Below, in pieces: positions 21,116-30,002 of a stretch of DNA of 64,000 bases. This stretch comes from Methylorubrum rhodinum (GTDB lineage: Bacteria; Pseudomonadota; Alphaproteobacteria; Rhizobiales; Beijerinckiaceae), in the NCBI RefSeq assembly GCF_014199935.1, contig NZ_JACHOP010000004.1:248001-312000 (forward strand). The letters run 5' to 3'. Numbering within the stretch: the stretch's first letter is position 1; each line of letters starts with the position of its first letter. Under the pieces are notes generated by a model, which saw nothing but the letters and a program-made list of their open reading frames with translations, had not been told where the DNA came from and searched no databases. Made by a program: the position numbers and the translations under genes.

Positions 21116-22315
21116 ATGCCGATCGAAGACCCCGGCGACCTCGACCGCGTCGACGTGGCGGTGATCGGCGCCGGGCTCGGCGGCACCGCCGCGGCCTCGA
21201 TGCTCGCGCGCGCCGGGTACCGGGTCGCGCTGATCGATTCGCACACGGTGTTCCCCCAGGAATTCCGCGCGGAGAAGCTCGGCGGCGCGCACTGGGCGCT
21301 GTTCGAGCGGCTCGGGCTCGACGGGGCCGCGCGCCCTGCGCTGACGGCGATCGGGTCGATCGACATCCACCGCCCCGGCGCCCGCCCGGTGCGGCGCGTC
21401 GCCGACGAGTACGGTTTCGTCTATTCCGACCTTGTCAATGCGTTGCGAGCCGGCCTGCCGCCCGATACGGCCGTGCGGGTCGGGCGCGTCGAGGCCCTGG
21501 ATACCGGGCCGGAGCGGCAGAGCGTGTCGCTCGCCGACGGCCGGCGCATCGAGGCGCGCCTCGTCGTGATCGCCACGGGCCTCGGCGACAGCGTGCGCCG
21601 CAAGGCCGGCATCGGGCGCGTCATGACCGGGCCCGGCCATTCCCTCTCACTCGGCTTCTTCCTCGACCGGAGGGCGGCCGCTTACCCGTTCGAATCGCTC
21701 GCGTGGTACGGGCGCGGCCCTGCCGACCGCACCGCCTACCTCACGCTGTTCCCCGTGAACGGCGCCATGCGGGCCAACCTGTTCGTCTACCGCGAGACGG
21801 GCGAGGAGTGGACCCGCGCCTTCCGCCGTGAACCGGCCCGGGAACTCGCCGCGCTGCTGCCGGGTCTGGAGGCGGCCTGCGGCGGTCTCGGCATCGAAGG
21901 ACGGGTGCAGATTCGTCCCATCGACCTGACCATCTCCGAAAAATACCGGCGCGATGGTGTGGTGCTCGTGGGCGACGCCTTCTGCACCACCTGTCCGGCG
22001 CCGGGTGTCGGGGTGCGGCGGGTGCTCACCGATGTCGAGCGTCTGTGCCGGGTCCACCTGCCGGGCTGGCTCGTCACGCCGGGCATGGGGGCGGACAAGA
22101 TCGCCGCCTTCTACGACGACCCGGTCAAGCGGGCGAGCGATGCGGCGGCGATCCGGGCGAGCCAGTTCTCCCGCGCGATGGCGGTCGAGCCCGGCGCGGT
22201 CTGGGCGGCGCGGCGACTGCGCAACGGCTGGGCGCGCCGGGCCGCTTCCCTGTTCGGCAGACGGATCGCGGATGCCGTACCGGACGACGTGCCGACGATG
22301 ATGGGTTCGCAATGA
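21116..22315 (+). CDS. FAD-dependent oxidoreductase (geranylgeranyl reductase/UbiH-like)
   Basis: 399 residues from the ATG at 21116 (the longer open frame upstream is not plausible). N-terminal Rossmann motif [21 protein letters not shown], then ATGLGDSVRRKAG, and near the C-terminus VLVGDAFCTTCPAPGVGV, the GD motif that contacts FAD ribityl. This architecture fits group A flavoprotein monooxygenases and prenyl reductases. Two Cys in FCTTC near the flavin are notable. Substrate unknown. It ends 72 bases before ppk2; cotranscription is possible. Confidence 0.82.
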   Translation: MPIEDPGDLDRVDVAVIGAGLGGTAAASMLARAGYRVALIDSHTVFPQEFRAEKLGGAHWALFERLGLDGAARPALTAIGSIDIHRPGARPVRRVADEYGFVYSDLVNALRAGLPPDTAVRVGRVEALDTGPERQSVSLADGRRIEARLVVIATGLGDSVRRKAGIGRVMTGPGHSLSLGFFLDRRAAAYPFESLAWYGRGPADRTAYLTLFPVNGAMRANLFVYRETGEEWTRAFRREPARELAALLPGLEAACGGLGIEGRVQIRPIDLTISEKYRRDGVVLVGDAFCTTCPAPGVGVRRVLTDVERLCRVHLPGWLVTPGMGADKIAAFYDDPVKRASDAAAIRASQFSRAMAVEPGAVWAARRLRNGWARRAASLFGRRIADAVPDDVPTMMGSQ

Positions 22316-22387
22316 AGCTTCGCCGGACTGTCACATGAGGGTGCTCTAAGCGGCGGGACGAACGACCACCGGACGTGAATCCCGACC

Positions 22388-23290
22388 ATGAGCGAAGACG
22401 GCATCCGCCTGCGGGACGACGAACTCGAAGCGATCCGCCGCGAGATCGCCGACAGCTACGACGAGGAATGGGAACTCGAACTCGACGAGGCCCGCCTCGA
22501 AGGGGAGTCCGGCGAAGGCCTCGACCGGCGCACCTACTTCCGCGAGCTGCTGCGGCTCCAGCACGAGCTGGTGCGGCTGCAGGACTGGGTGAAGAACGAG
22601 GGCCTGCGCATCGTCGTGCTGTTCGAGGGGCGCGATTCGGCCGGCAAGGGCGGGGCGATCAAGCGCATCACCCAGCGCCTCAATCCCCGCATCTGCCGCG
22701 TCGCCGCGCTGCCCGCGCCGAGCGAGCGCGAGCGGACGCAATGGTACTTCCAGCGCTACGTCAGCCACCTGCCGGCGGCGGGCGAGATCGTTCTGTTCGA
22801 CCGCTCGTGGTACAACCGCGCGGGCGTCGAGCGGGTGATGGGCTTCTGCAACGAGACCGAGGTCGAGGAGTTCTTCCGCTCGGTTCCCGAGTTCGAGCGG
22901 ATGCTGGTGCGCTCCGGCATCGTGCTGGTGAAGTACTGGTTCTCGATCACCGATGCCGAGCAGGCGATGCGCTTCCGCATGCGCATCCACGATCCGCTCA
23001 AGCAGTGGAAGCTCTCGCCGATGGACGTCGAGTCACGCCGCCGCTGGGAGGACTACACCCGCGCCAAGGAGGACATGCTGGCCCGCACCCACATCCAAGA
23101 GGCGCCGTGGTGGGTGGTCGAGGCGGTGGACAAGAAGCGGGCGCGGCTCAACTGCATCAGCCACCTGCTGGAACAGGTGCCCTACGGCACGGTGGAGCAT
23201 CCGCCGGTGGTGCTGCCCGACCGGGTGCGCAACGCGGATTATCTGCGCCATCCGGTGCCGCCGGAGATGTTCGTTCCGGCGCGGTATTGA
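22388..23290 (+). CDS. ppk2: Polyphosphate kinase 2 (PPK2 family)
   Basis: 300 residues, the usual length for a single-domain PPK2. Transfers phosphate between polyphosphate and nucleotides. Visible: Walker A FEGRDSAGKGGAIKR (about residues 79-93), the lid-region arginines, Walker B-like LFDRSWYNRAGVE, and the conserved C-terminal WWVVEAVDKKRARLN. Polyphosphate metabolism links to stress tolerance. Whether it prefers ADP or GDP (class I) or AMP cannot be told safely here. Confidence 0.94.
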   Translation: MSEDGIRLRDDELEAIRREIADSYDEEWELELDEARLEGESGEGLDRRTYFRELLRLQHELVRLQDWVKNEGLRIVVLFEGRDSAGKGGAIKRITQRLNPRICRVAALPAPSERERTQWYFQRYVSHLPAAGEIVLFDRSWYNRAGVERVMGFCNETEVEEFFRSVPEFERMLVRSGIVLVKYWFSITDAEQAMRFRMRIHDPLKQWKLSPMDVESRRRWEDYTRAKEDMLARTHIQEAPWWVVEAVDKKRARLNCISHLLEQVPYGTVEHPPVVLPDRVRNADYLRHPVPPEMFVPARY

Positions 23291-23369
23291 CCGGCCGTCC
23301 CGTCATTGCTTCGGCTCTGGCTCGGAATGACGGCGTGAGGTGATATCCGGTGCAAACAGCCAGACTTGG

Positions 23370-23816
23370 CTAGACTCCGCCGCGCTCGGCCAGCCGCTGG
23401 TTGGTCTGCTCCAGGCGTAGCGCGAGGTCGCGCATCACCGCGATGCCGATCTGCGGGAACTGCGCCAGCAATTCGAGGAAGACGTCGCGGTCGATCCGCA
23501 GAGCCGTCGTCGCGCCGTCGGCGGTGACGGTGGCCGAGCGGGGCTGGTCGGCCAGGATGCCCATCTCGCCCACCAGCGCGTTGGCGGCCAGAAGCGCGAG
23601 GCGCACGGGACCGTGCGGCCCGTCGATCGTGACGGCGGCACCGCCCTCCAGGATGAGGTAGGCGGCATCCGCCGCCTCGCCGCGGGCGAAGAACAGCTGT
23701 CCGTCCTCGAAATGCACCCGCTCGCTGGTGAAGGCGAGGAGCTTGAGGCGCGCGGGCTCGACCTCGCGGAACAGCGGCACCTGCCGCAGCGACGTCACCT
23801 CGTTGTCGAGGGTCAT
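23370..23816 (-). CDS. Single-domain cyclic nucleotide-binding protein
   Basis: 148 residues: a CAP/Crp-type beta-roll without the DNA-binding domain. The phosphate-binding cassette is intact (GEMGILADQPRSATVTA, with the Glu and Arg that grip cyclic nucleotide). Flanked by short helices (VPLFREVEPARLKLLAF at the N-terminus, MRDLALRLEQTN at the C-terminus). A stand-alone sensor of this type probably acts through a partner protein. Convergent with ppk2, 79 bases apart; a short ATTG/AATGACGG inverted pair (about 23300-23335) lies between. Confidence 0.85.
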   Translation of the reverse strand: MTLDNEVTSLRQVPLFREVEPARLKLLAFTSERVHFEDGQLFFARGEAADAAYLILEGGAAVTIDGPHGPVRLALLAANALVGEMGILADQPRSATVTADGATTALRIDRDVFLELLAQFPQIGIAVMRDLALRLEQTNQRLAERGGV

Positions 23817-23909
23817 GGCTCTCTCCGATCCGCCGCCTCAGGAGCGCGGCGCCTAGCCCCGCCGGTCGGGCCTGTCAAAGCGGCAGGGACGACGACGCTC
23901 GGCGGCACG

Positions 23910-24137
23910 TCAGGAGCGGTGATCGGTCGAGAGCCCGATTTCGCCAGGCGCGGGCGGGTCGCGCTCGAGGCCGGCGTTGGGCTGGGGCGAGTCGATCGGC
24001 TCCTCCCGCACCGTCGGGGTGCGGCTGTCCTCCGGTGCGGGCATCGGCGGCAGCGGGTGCCGGTTCGGCTGCTGCGGCCCGGATTCCCCGGGGGGCTTGG
24101 CCGCAGCGTCAGGCTTTACCATATGACGATTGGTCAT
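23910..24137 (-). CDS. Small proline-rich hydrophilic protein
   Basis: 75 residues from the ATG at 24135-24137, which has a strong GGAAGGAG ribosome site upstream. The frame extends further but without such a signal. Composition is Pro/Glu/Asp/Arg-rich, without hydrophobic segments, so probably disordered. I do not recognise a family. It is divergent from the KGG stress protein gene, sharing a 193-base intergenic region. Confidence 0.55.
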   Translation of the reverse strand: MTNRHMVKPDAAAKPPGESGPQQPNRHPLPPMPAPEDSRTPTVREEPIDSPQPNAGLERDPPAPGEIGLSTDHRS

Positions 24138-24268
24138 TTCCGGCTCCTTCCGGATGTGGCGCGGCCTGTGGGAGGCCTGTTCACAAGTCCGCGCAAATCC
24201 TTGTCGGAACGCTCGTAACGTCTGGACTGGACAGGGGTTTCGCACTCGACCGCGATCGATACGGCCAA

Positions 24269-24293
24269 GGAACCATCGATTGCGCTGAAGGTT
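24269..24293 (+). promoter_or_regulatory. Possible EcfG-type promoter of the KGG stress gene
   Basis: GGAAC (24269-24273), 16-base spacer, GGTT (24290-24293), against the alphaproteobacterial general-stress consensus GGAAC-N16/17-CGTT; one mismatch in the -10 box. It is well placed 38 bases before a stress-type gene. Confidence 0.35.
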
Positions 24294-24330
24294 GAGGAAA
24301 GTGTGAAAAATCGAGCCTGAGGAGGCGTCA

Positions 24331-24519
24331 ATGGCAACAGGAAATTCGACCTCGAAGAGAGGTTTCGCGTCCATGAACATTGAGCGGCAGCGCGAGATCG
24401 CCAGCAAGGGCGGCCGCTCCGTACCGGCCGAGAAGCGCTCGTTCTCGCAGGATCGTGAGCTGGCCTCGTCCGCGGGCCGCAAGGGCGGACAATCGACCGG
24501 GCGCACCGGCGAAGCCTGA
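24331..24519 (+). CDS. KGG-domain general stress protein
   Basis: 62 residues with a GAGGAGG ribosome site. It has the repeated stress signature of con-10/GsiB/YciG proteins: RGFASMNIERQREIASKGG, then a second half ending SAGRKGGQSTGR. Such small hydrophilic proteins accumulate under desiccation or starvation and are often controlled by the general stress sigma factor; a plausible EcfG-like site lies upstream. Confidence 0.88.
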   Translation: MATGNSTSKRGFASMNIERQREIASKGGRSVPAEKRSFSQDRELASSAGRKGGQSTGRTGEA

Positions 24520-24586
24520 TCCGGACGGGGTGGCGCACCGCGCGTCGTCCGCGCCGTGCCGCCCCGGCCGAGAAGAACGAGAAACG

Positions 24587-25099
24587 TCAACCCTCTTCGA
24601 CAGGCGCCCCCGGCGTCTGTTTTTGTTTGCCCGGCCCCTCCGCATCCGCCCGCGCCAGGGCACGCCACTTCAGCACCAGGGCCTCGAAGGTTTCGAGTTC
24701 GCTCGGGTCGAGCTGCCCGAGGGTCCGCGCGACATAGGCCGCCTGCGCGTCGATGCCGCGGGCCGCGAGGGCCGCGCCGGTCGGCGTGAGATGGAGCGCG
24801 TGCGAGCGCCGGTCGCCGGGGATGGGCCGCCGCTCGACGAGGCCGGCCTCGACGAGCCGATCGATCAGCCCCGAGACGTTGCCCTTGGTCACGTAGAGCC
24901 GCCCGGCCAGTTCCTGCTGGGTCAGGCCCTCGCGTTCGGACAGCGTCGAGAGCACGTCGAATTGCGGGATCGACAGACCGGTGCCGCGCAGCTCCGCCGC
25001 GACGGCGGCGGTGACGCGCCGGCTCAGGCGGATGAAGCGGAACCAGACGCGCAGCGGATCGGGCTCGGTGCTCGGCTCGGGGTGAGGGGGCTGCGACAT
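24587..25099 (-). CDS. MarR-family transcriptional regulator
   Basis: 170 residues from the ATG at 25097-25099. Winged helix-turn-helix is clear: LTQQELAGRLYVTKGNVSGLIDRLVEAGLVERRPIPGD in family notation spans the recognition helix and wing (about residues 60-97), ending in the DRRSHAL wing. MarR proteins are dimeric repressors released by small ligands. The 287-base gap to the divergent DUF1499 gene should contain its operator; no obvious palindrome was identified. Ligand unknown. Confidence 0.9.
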   Translation of the reverse strand: MSQPPHPEPSTEPDPLRVWFRFIRLSRRVTAAVAAELRGTGLSIPQFDVLSTLSEREGLTQQELAGRLYVTKGNVSGLIDRLVEAGLVERRPIPGDRRSHALHLTPTGAALAARGIDAQAAYVARTLGQLDPSELETFEALVLKWRALARADAEGPGKQKQTPGAPVEEG

Positions 25100-25386
25100 G
25101 CTGCTCAGGCCTATAGCAGAGCGAGCGAACGGATGCAGGCGATCGCGCGTACGAGCGGTGGCCACCGTATTCCGAGCGCCAAGAGCACTCCGCGTAGCGG
25201 GCCCCGGCTTGCCGAGGCGTCTGGCGGAGCGAGAGCCAAGGCCGCGAAGGCGGCCGCCGGCGCGTGAGGCCGGCAAAAAAGCAGGGTGATCGCTGTCGGC
25301 GATGACCCTGAAGCGGGCAGCCGAGTGGCGTGGGCTGTCCCCAGGCGATACAGTCCGGCTTCCGTCAGCAATCCTTGCTCCAGGCG

Positions 25387-26166
25387 ATGCGCCGTCAGAT
25401 CCTCGACGAACCGGTGACGCGCGCGGGCCGCTACGCCCGCACCCTCGCGATCCTGTCCGTCCTCGTCACCGGGATGGCGGTGCTGCTCGTGCGCAGCCCG
25501 TCCGCCGAGGCGATGCCGGCCATGGCCGTGCTCGGCAGCGGCGTGGCCCTGTCGGTGGTGGCGATCCTGTTCGCCCTGTTCGCCTTCGTCCGGGTGTGGC
25601 GCGAGGGGGCGGGCGGGCTCGGCGCGGCGGTCGGCGGGCTGTTTCTCGCGAGCCTCGTGCTCGCCTATCCGGCCTACGCGGCGCTGAAGGGCGTGCGGCT
25701 GCCCGCCATCACCGACGTGACGACCGACACCGAGCGTCCGCCCGCCTTCTCGCGCTCGCGCCTCGCCTTCGCAGCGCGCGAGGGGCGCTACCCGCCCGAT
25801 CCCGGCCCCAAGGCGCGGGAGCTGCAGCGGGCGGCCTATCCGCAGATCGCGCCGCTGACCCTCGACGTGGAGGCCGATCAGGCGTTCGAACTCGCCCGCA
25901 AGGCGGCGGTGAACCGCAAATGGCAGATCGTCGAGGCGATCCGCCCCGGCGGGCGCATGGGCAACGGCCGGATCGAGGCGGTGGCGCATACGCGCCTGCT
26001 CAACCTGCCCGCCGACATCACCGTGCGGGTGCATCCGCGGGCGGACGGGGCGCGGATCGACGTTCGCTCGGCCTCGCGCCTCGGCACCCGCGATCTGGGC
26101 GACAACGCCGACCGCATCCGCTCCTATCTGGACGAGGTGGCCAACCTCGCCATCGCACTGAAGTAG
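25387..26166 (+). CDS. DUF1499 membrane protein
   Basis: 259 residues from the ATG at 25387. Three hydrophobic helices (ILSVLVTGMAVLLV; AVLGSGVALSVVAILFALFA; AVGGLFLASLVLAYPAYAAL) precede a soluble DUF1499 domain (PLTLDVEADQAFELARKAA, NRKWQIVEAIRPGGRMGNGRIE). The motif VRVHPRADGARIDVRSASRLGTRDLG is characteristic. Function unknown. It sits divergent from the MarR gene and may be its target. Confidence 0.85.
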   Translation: MRRQILDEPVTRAGRYARTLAILSVLVTGMAVLLVRSPSAEAMPAMAVLGSGVALSVVAILFALFAFVRVWREGAGGLGAAVGGLFLASLVLAYPAYAALKGVRLPAITDVTTDTERPPAFSRSRLAFAAREGRYPPDPGPKARELQRAAYPQIAPLTLDVEADQAFELARKAAVNRKWQIVEAIRPGGRMGNGRIEAVAHTRLLNLPADITVRVHPRADGARIDVRSASRLGTRDLGDNADRIRSYLDEVANLAIALK

Positions 26167-26183
26167 GTCAGGTCGGCAGTAGG

Positions 26184-27125
26184 TCAGGTCGGCCGGAACC
26201 GCCCGCTCAGCAGCGGCGGCCCGTCGGTGGCGACGAGGCCGCGCTCCACCAGATCTTCCAAATGGGCGAAGACCGAGAGCGCCGCCGCCCCGAGCAGCTT
26301 GGGGCTCAAGCCCTGATAGACCGCGCCGACGATGGCGCGGATGTCCGCGTCTCCCGCCGCCAGCCGTGCCCGGATCGCCGCCTCGCGCTGGCGGCGATGG
26401 GCGGCGAGCCCACGCACGAAGCGGCGCGGGTCACGCACCGGGCCGCCATGGCCCGGCCAGTAGAGCGTCTCCGCGCGCTCGCGCAGCCGGTCGAGCGAAT
26501 TCATGTAGGCGCGCATCGAGCCGTCCGGCGGGGCGACGATGGAGGTCGACCACGCCATCACGTGGTCGCCCGAGAACAGCGTGTTCTCCTGCGGCAGGGC
26601 GAAGGCGAGGTGGTTCATGGTGTGGCCGGGCGTGGCCACCGCGGTGAGCGTCCAGCCGTCGCCGTCGAGGCTCTCGCCGTCGGCCAGCTCCCGGTCGGGC
26701 CGGTGCTCGCGGTCGGCGCTGGCGTCAAGCACGGGCAGTTCGTTCTCGGCGAGGTCGCGGGCGGCGCGGTGCGGGCCGCAGCCGACGATCGGCGCCCCGG
26801 TCAGCGCCCGGAGCAGACGCGCGCCCGGCGAGTGGTCGCGATGGGTGTGGGTGACGACGATCGCCTCGACGCGCTCCGAGCCGAGATCGGCCAGCAGCGC
26901 CTCGACATGGCCGGCGTCGGAGGGACCGGGATCGATCACCGCGACGCGGTCCCGCCCGACCACGTAGCTGCAGGTGCCGCTCGCGGTGAACGGGCCGCCA
27001 TTGGGGCAGATCCGCCGCCGCACCAGCGGGCTCACGGTCTCCAGACGCCCGGCGGGCGGCAGCGCGGCCTCGAAGCCGGGGGAAGGCGCGGAAGCGGCCT
27101 GCGCCTCCTCGGGGGATCGGCTCAT
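26184..27125 (-). CDS. Metallo-beta-lactamase fold hydrolase (LACTB2-like)
   Basis: 313 residues from the ATG at 27123-27125. The metal-binding motif is THTHRDHSPGARLL (HxHxDH), with downstream ligands in TPGHTMNHLAF and FSGDHVMAW, and GPGHGGPV. A C-terminal winged-helix-like tail (RLAAGDADIRAIVGAVYQGL) matches the LACTB2/glyoxalase II-like group. Reaction unknown. It is convergent with the DUF1499 gene, separated by 17 bases. Confidence 0.88.
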   Translation of the reverse strand: MSRSPEEAQAASAPSPGFEAALPPAGRLETVSPLVRRRICPNGGPFTASGTCSYVVGRDRVAVIDPGPSDAGHVEALLADLGSERVEAIVVTHTHRDHSPGARLLRALTGAPIVGCGPHRAARDLAENELPVLDASADREHRPDRELADGESLDGDGWTLTAVATPGHTMNHLAFALPQENTLFSGDHVMAWSTSIVAPPDGSMRAYMNSLDRLRERAETLYWPGHGGPVRDPRRFVRGLAAHRRQREAAIRARLAAGDADIRAIVGAVYQGLSPKLLGAAALSVFAHLEDLVERGLVATDGPPLLSGRFRPT

Positions 27126-27207
27126 GCGATAGGCTTCGTGGGCGGGCGCGCCGGAGCGCGGAGATGTCCGCCTACGACAGCCGGGCCGGTTCGCCAATGG
27201 TGCCGGT

Positions 27208-28260
27208 TCAGCGCTCGAACGGCGAGGGGGCGACGACGCGGACCGGGCGGAAGCCCGCGCCCGCCTCGCGCGGCTCCGAGAAGCCGAAGCCGGGCTCGGC
27301 GCCGTCCCTACGCAGCCGCACGACCTGCGCCTCGGCGGTGCGGATGCGGAGCGCGCGGTTCTCGGCGAGCCGCAGCACGCGCCGGAAGGCCGCCGCGTCC
27401 GCGTCCCGGCCGATCGCCCCGACGCGCGCCTCGATGGCGCGGCGGCGGACCTCCGTGATGCCCGCCTCCCGGTAGTCGGCCAGAACCGGGCCGGTGCGCG
27501 TCACCGCGGTCACCACCTCGGCGCTGTCGGCGGTGGCGAACACGTCGCCCGCCCGCACGGTGGGATCCTCGGCGGCGCTCGGGAGTGGACCCGTCGCCCC
27601 GGCCGGGCGGCAGGCGCAGTGGGCGACGCGCTTGGTCCGGTAGAGATTGGCCCAGGAGGCCGACAGGTAGGGCTGACCGGCGAGGCTGACGGCCTGCTCG
27701 AACTCGGTTTGGCCGGAAGCGAGGGTGAACAGGTCGGTGCGGGTTCCGGGGCAGGCGGCGGCGCAGGCCGCCTGATGCACCGGGAGGTCGGTGGGGTTGC
27801 GCAGCCGGCCGAGGGGGAAGGCGTAACCGTCGCACAGGCGCACGCACACGGTCTGTGTGCCCTTGAGCGGCGCCGGCCCCGGACCGGCCGCGGCTTCCGC
27901 GACCGGAGGCCGTATCGCGCGGGCCCGAACCCGCGGCGTCTGCTGCGCCAGAGAGCGGCCGGCCTTCAGGCTGCGCGCATCGGGCAGGGCCGAATAGCGC
28001 CGCGGCGTCTTGCGCGGCATCTCGACGGGCGCCGCCACGGGCGCCGCGGCGGGCTTCGGCGGACCGAACAGCGCGTCGAACATCTCGGCGAAGATGCCGC
28101 GCTCGGACGCGCGCACCATCGTGGTGGCGGCCCCCATGCCGGCAAAGCCGAGGGCGAGCCCGAACAACGCGGTCGTCCATGCGCGCCGCCGCCGGATCGG
28201 CGGGCTCACGCGGACGGGCGTCCGCCTCCACGCTGCCGAGGCACGCTTGCCGAAGGCCAT
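27208..28260 (-). CDS. DUF2865 exported protein
   Basis: 350 residues from the ATG at 28258-28260. A basic N-terminus, one hydrophobic anchor (ALFGLALGFAGMGAATTM), a proline/alanine linker, then a DUF2865-type domain with conserved cysteines: VCVRLCDGYAFPLG, AACAAACPGTRTDLFTL and HCACRPAG, likely disulfide-bonded in the periplasm. This family is restricted to rhizobia-like alphaproteobacteria; function unknown. The 307-base stretch 28261-28567 upstream holds only a hairpin at 28508-28538. Confidence 0.82.
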   Translation of the reverse strand: MAFGKRASAAWRRTPVRVSPPIRRRRAWTTALFGLALGFAGMGAATTMVRASERGIFAEMFDALFGPPKPAAAPVAAPVEMPRKTPRRYSALPDARSLKAGRSLAQQTPRVRARAIRPPVAEAAAGPGPAPLKGTQTVCVRLCDGYAFPLGRLRNPTDLPVHQAACAAACPGTRTDLFTLASGQTEFEQAVSLAGQPYLSASWANLYRTKRVAHCACRPAGATGPLPSAAEDPTVRAGDVFATADSAEVVTAVTRTGPVLADYREAGITEVRRRAIEARVGAIGRDADAAAFRRVLRLAENRALRIRTAEAQVVRLRRDGAEPGFGFSEPREAGAGFRPVRVVAPSPFER

Positions 28261-28507
28261 TCCCGTCCGTCTCCCGCTGCTGCGGGTCCGGCTTGCTCCG
28301 GTCCGCGCCGGGGCAGCTAGGACGGCCCCGTGCGGGCGGACAATTGCGGGAAACCGCGGAGGTGCGCGGGGGGCGGACCCCACTGGCCGGAGCGAAGGGC
28401 CGCTTCCCGTCGCAAGGCCTTGGCGGACCGCCGGAAACGGATTCGCTGCACGATCCGCGCCCGGTAACGCTAACGCGACAGGGGTGTGGAAGGACCCTCC
28501 ACAACGC

Positions 28508-28538
28508 AGAAGCGCCGCCCGGGGCGGGCGGCGCTTCT
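28508..28538 (-). terminator. Perfect 14-bp GC-rich hairpin
   Basis: AGAAGCGCCGCCCG, 3-base loop, CGGGCGGCGCTTCT. It lies 29 bases past the stop of the 47-residue gene and is probably its 3' stem. There is no T run, so intrinsic termination is not certain. Confidence 0.5.
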
Positions 28539-28567
28539 GGAATCCTCGAGGCGGTGTCTCGGTGGCG

Positions 28568-28711
28568 TCAGCGGCGCCGGCCCGACTTCACCCGGACGGG
28601 CACCGGCTGAAGCACCGGCTGGGGCACGAGGGCGGAGAGCCGCTCCACGGCGGCGTGCACGGCTTTCGCGAGAGCGGCTTTGATGGATCCGGTCTTGGTC
28701 TGTGCAGGCAC
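28568..28711 (-). CDS. 47-residue basic protein behind an EcfG-type promoter
   Basis: GTG start at 28709-28711 with GGAGG 8 bases upstream. The short product (starting MPAQTKTGSIKAALAKAVHA) has an amphipathic helix and a basic end (KSGRRR). A perfect EcfG-like promoter sits 54-79 bases upstream on the same strand and a strong hairpin follows. Together these support a real stress-induced small gene, though I know no family for it. Confidence 0.6.
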   Translation of the reverse strand: MPAQTKTGSIKAALAKAVHAAVERLSALVPQPVLQPVPVRVKSGRRR

Positions 28712-28764
28712 GCCGAACGCCTCCTTCGAAATTCCTGAGGGCCGTCGAGAGATAGCTGGTGACG

Positions 28765-28790
28765 AACGGCCCGTTCCGCCACCCGGTTCC
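28765..28790 (-). promoter_or_regulatory. EcfG (general stress sigma) promoter, minus strand
   Basis: On the minus strand GGAAC (28790-28786), 17-base spacer, CGTT (28768-28765): an exact match to GGAAC-N17-CGTT. It drives the 47-residue gene with a leader of about 45-50 bases. Confidence 0.65.
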
Positions 28791-28869
28791 GCCCGGCATC
28801 TCGCCGCAGGGCGACGAAACGCACGTCACAGGAATCGTGGGGACGGCGCAGGAACCGCGGCCCGCCAAA

Positions 28870-28895
28870 GGAACCGACTGTGAAACCTTGACGTT
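28870..28895 (+). promoter_or_regulatory. EcfG (general stress sigma) promoter, plus strand
   Basis: GGAAC (28870-28874), 17-base spacer, CGTT (28892-28895): an exact match, 57 bases before the DUF1328 start. It is back to back with the minus-strand copy 80 bases away. Confidence 0.7.
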
Positions 28896-28952
28896 ATTGC
28901 GGTCAAGAGGCCGTGGCACGTGCCGCGCCAGTTCTTGGAAGGAACTTGCAAA

Positions 28953-29129
28953 ATGCTCGGTTGGGCCGTTACATTCCTCGTGGTCGCCCTGGTCGCCGCC
29001 CTGCTGGGCTTCGGCGGTATCGCCGGCACGGCCATGGAGGCCGCCAAGCTCGTCTTCTTCGTCGCGATCGTCCTGTTCGCCATCTCGGCCGTCATCGGCC
29101 TGATGCGCGGCCGCTCGCCGACCCTGTAA
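28953..29129 (+). CDS. DUF1328 small membrane protein (first copy)
   Basis: 58 residues. The start at 28953 is chosen because family members begin MLxWA and GGAAGGA precedes it; the frame's earlier ATG adds 11 unconserved residues. Two hydrophobic helices ([38 protein letters not shown]) match DUF1328 (YtjA-like). It is stress-associated in several proteobacteria, which fits the EcfG-type promoter upstream. A second copy is at 31458-31637. Confidence 0.9.
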   Translation: MLGWAVTFLVVALVAALLGFGGIAGTAMEAAKLVFFVAIVLFAISAVIGLMRGRSPTL

Positions 29130-29175
29130 CGACGTTCCGTCGCGCGCCCGCCCTTACCGGGACAGCGCGCGCAAC

Positions 29176-29221
29176 AAAAAAGCCTCCGGCGCGCCCGCAA
29201 GGTCGCGCCGGAGGCTTTTTT
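29176..29221. terminator. Bidirectional intrinsic terminator
   Basis: Six A, 12-bp GC-rich stem GCCTCCGGCGCG/CGCGCCGGAGGC with a 10-base loop, then six T. It lies between the convergent DUF1328 and DUF3429 genes and can serve both. Confidence 0.9.
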
Positions 29222-29254
29222 CGTGTCCGCCCGGAGACACGCGTCGAGACTTCG

Positions 29255-29692
29255 TCACGCCGCGACCAGCAACGCCGCTCCGGCGACGACGGAAAGCGCC
29301 AGCCGCAGCCGGCTCATCCAGCCGGGCACCATGCCGCGGCGTGAGAGATCCTGATCGATGAAGCCCCACAGAAGGACCAGCGCCCCGAGCATGCGCAGGT
29401 CCCACGGGGCGGGCGCCGCGAGCGCCGCCCAGGCGAGGAGCGAGGGAACGATCGCCAGCAGGTAATCGGGCCAGCCGGCCCCGCGGGCGGCGGCGACGCC
29501 CCAGCGGATGCCGCCGAGGAACGAGGCGATCACCGCGCCGTAGGCGGAGAGCATCGTGCGCGGCGACAGGCCGATCGTGCCGAGGCCGCCGTCGGACCCG
29601 CTGACCGCGAGCGCCGCGAAGCCCACGAACGGGATCAGCCCGGCGATCCCGAGAAGGACCGCGCTCACCGGAACCGTGGTCAGCCGCGCCAT
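29255..29692 (-). CDS. DUF3429 membrane protein
   Basis: 145 residues from the ATG at 29690-29692; the much longer open frame upstream is arginine-rich shadow. Four to five hydrophobic helices. The family pattern is seen in YGAVIASFLGGIRWGVAA and LLGFIDQD-like LLWGFIDQDLSRRG. Function unknown. Upstream, 29693-30002 is about 310 bases without a gene; nothing recognisable was found except the start of the clc leader repeats. Confidence 0.85.
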   Translation of the reverse strand: MARLTTVPVSAVLLGIAGLIPFVGFAALAVSGSDGGLGTIGLSPRTMLSAYGAVIASFLGGIRWGVAAARGAGWPDYLLAIVPSLLAWAALAAPAPWDLRMLGALVLLWGFIDQDLSRRGMVPGWMSRLRLALSVVAGAALLVAA

Positions 29693-30002
29693 GCCGTCTC
29701 CCGGTCCTTGTCGGTTGCCGTCCGTCCACGGCGATCCGGTGCCGCCCCGGCCCCCGTCCGCCCTCGATAGCGCAACGCCTACACGCGCAGATCCGGGCAA
29801 CTCCCGCAACCGGGACCATTTGCTGCACCGCGAGAGATCGAGCCGTGTGTCGTCAAGGTTCCGGCTCCGGGAATGGGGCCGCCGGCCCTGCCCACCGGAT
29901 AACGGACAAGCGGGCTTGGCGGCGAGGGGACCGGCCCGGCAAGATCCCTGCAAGATCGCCGCATGGGACCTGTCCGCCGGACGATCTCCACCCCGATTCC
30001 CG

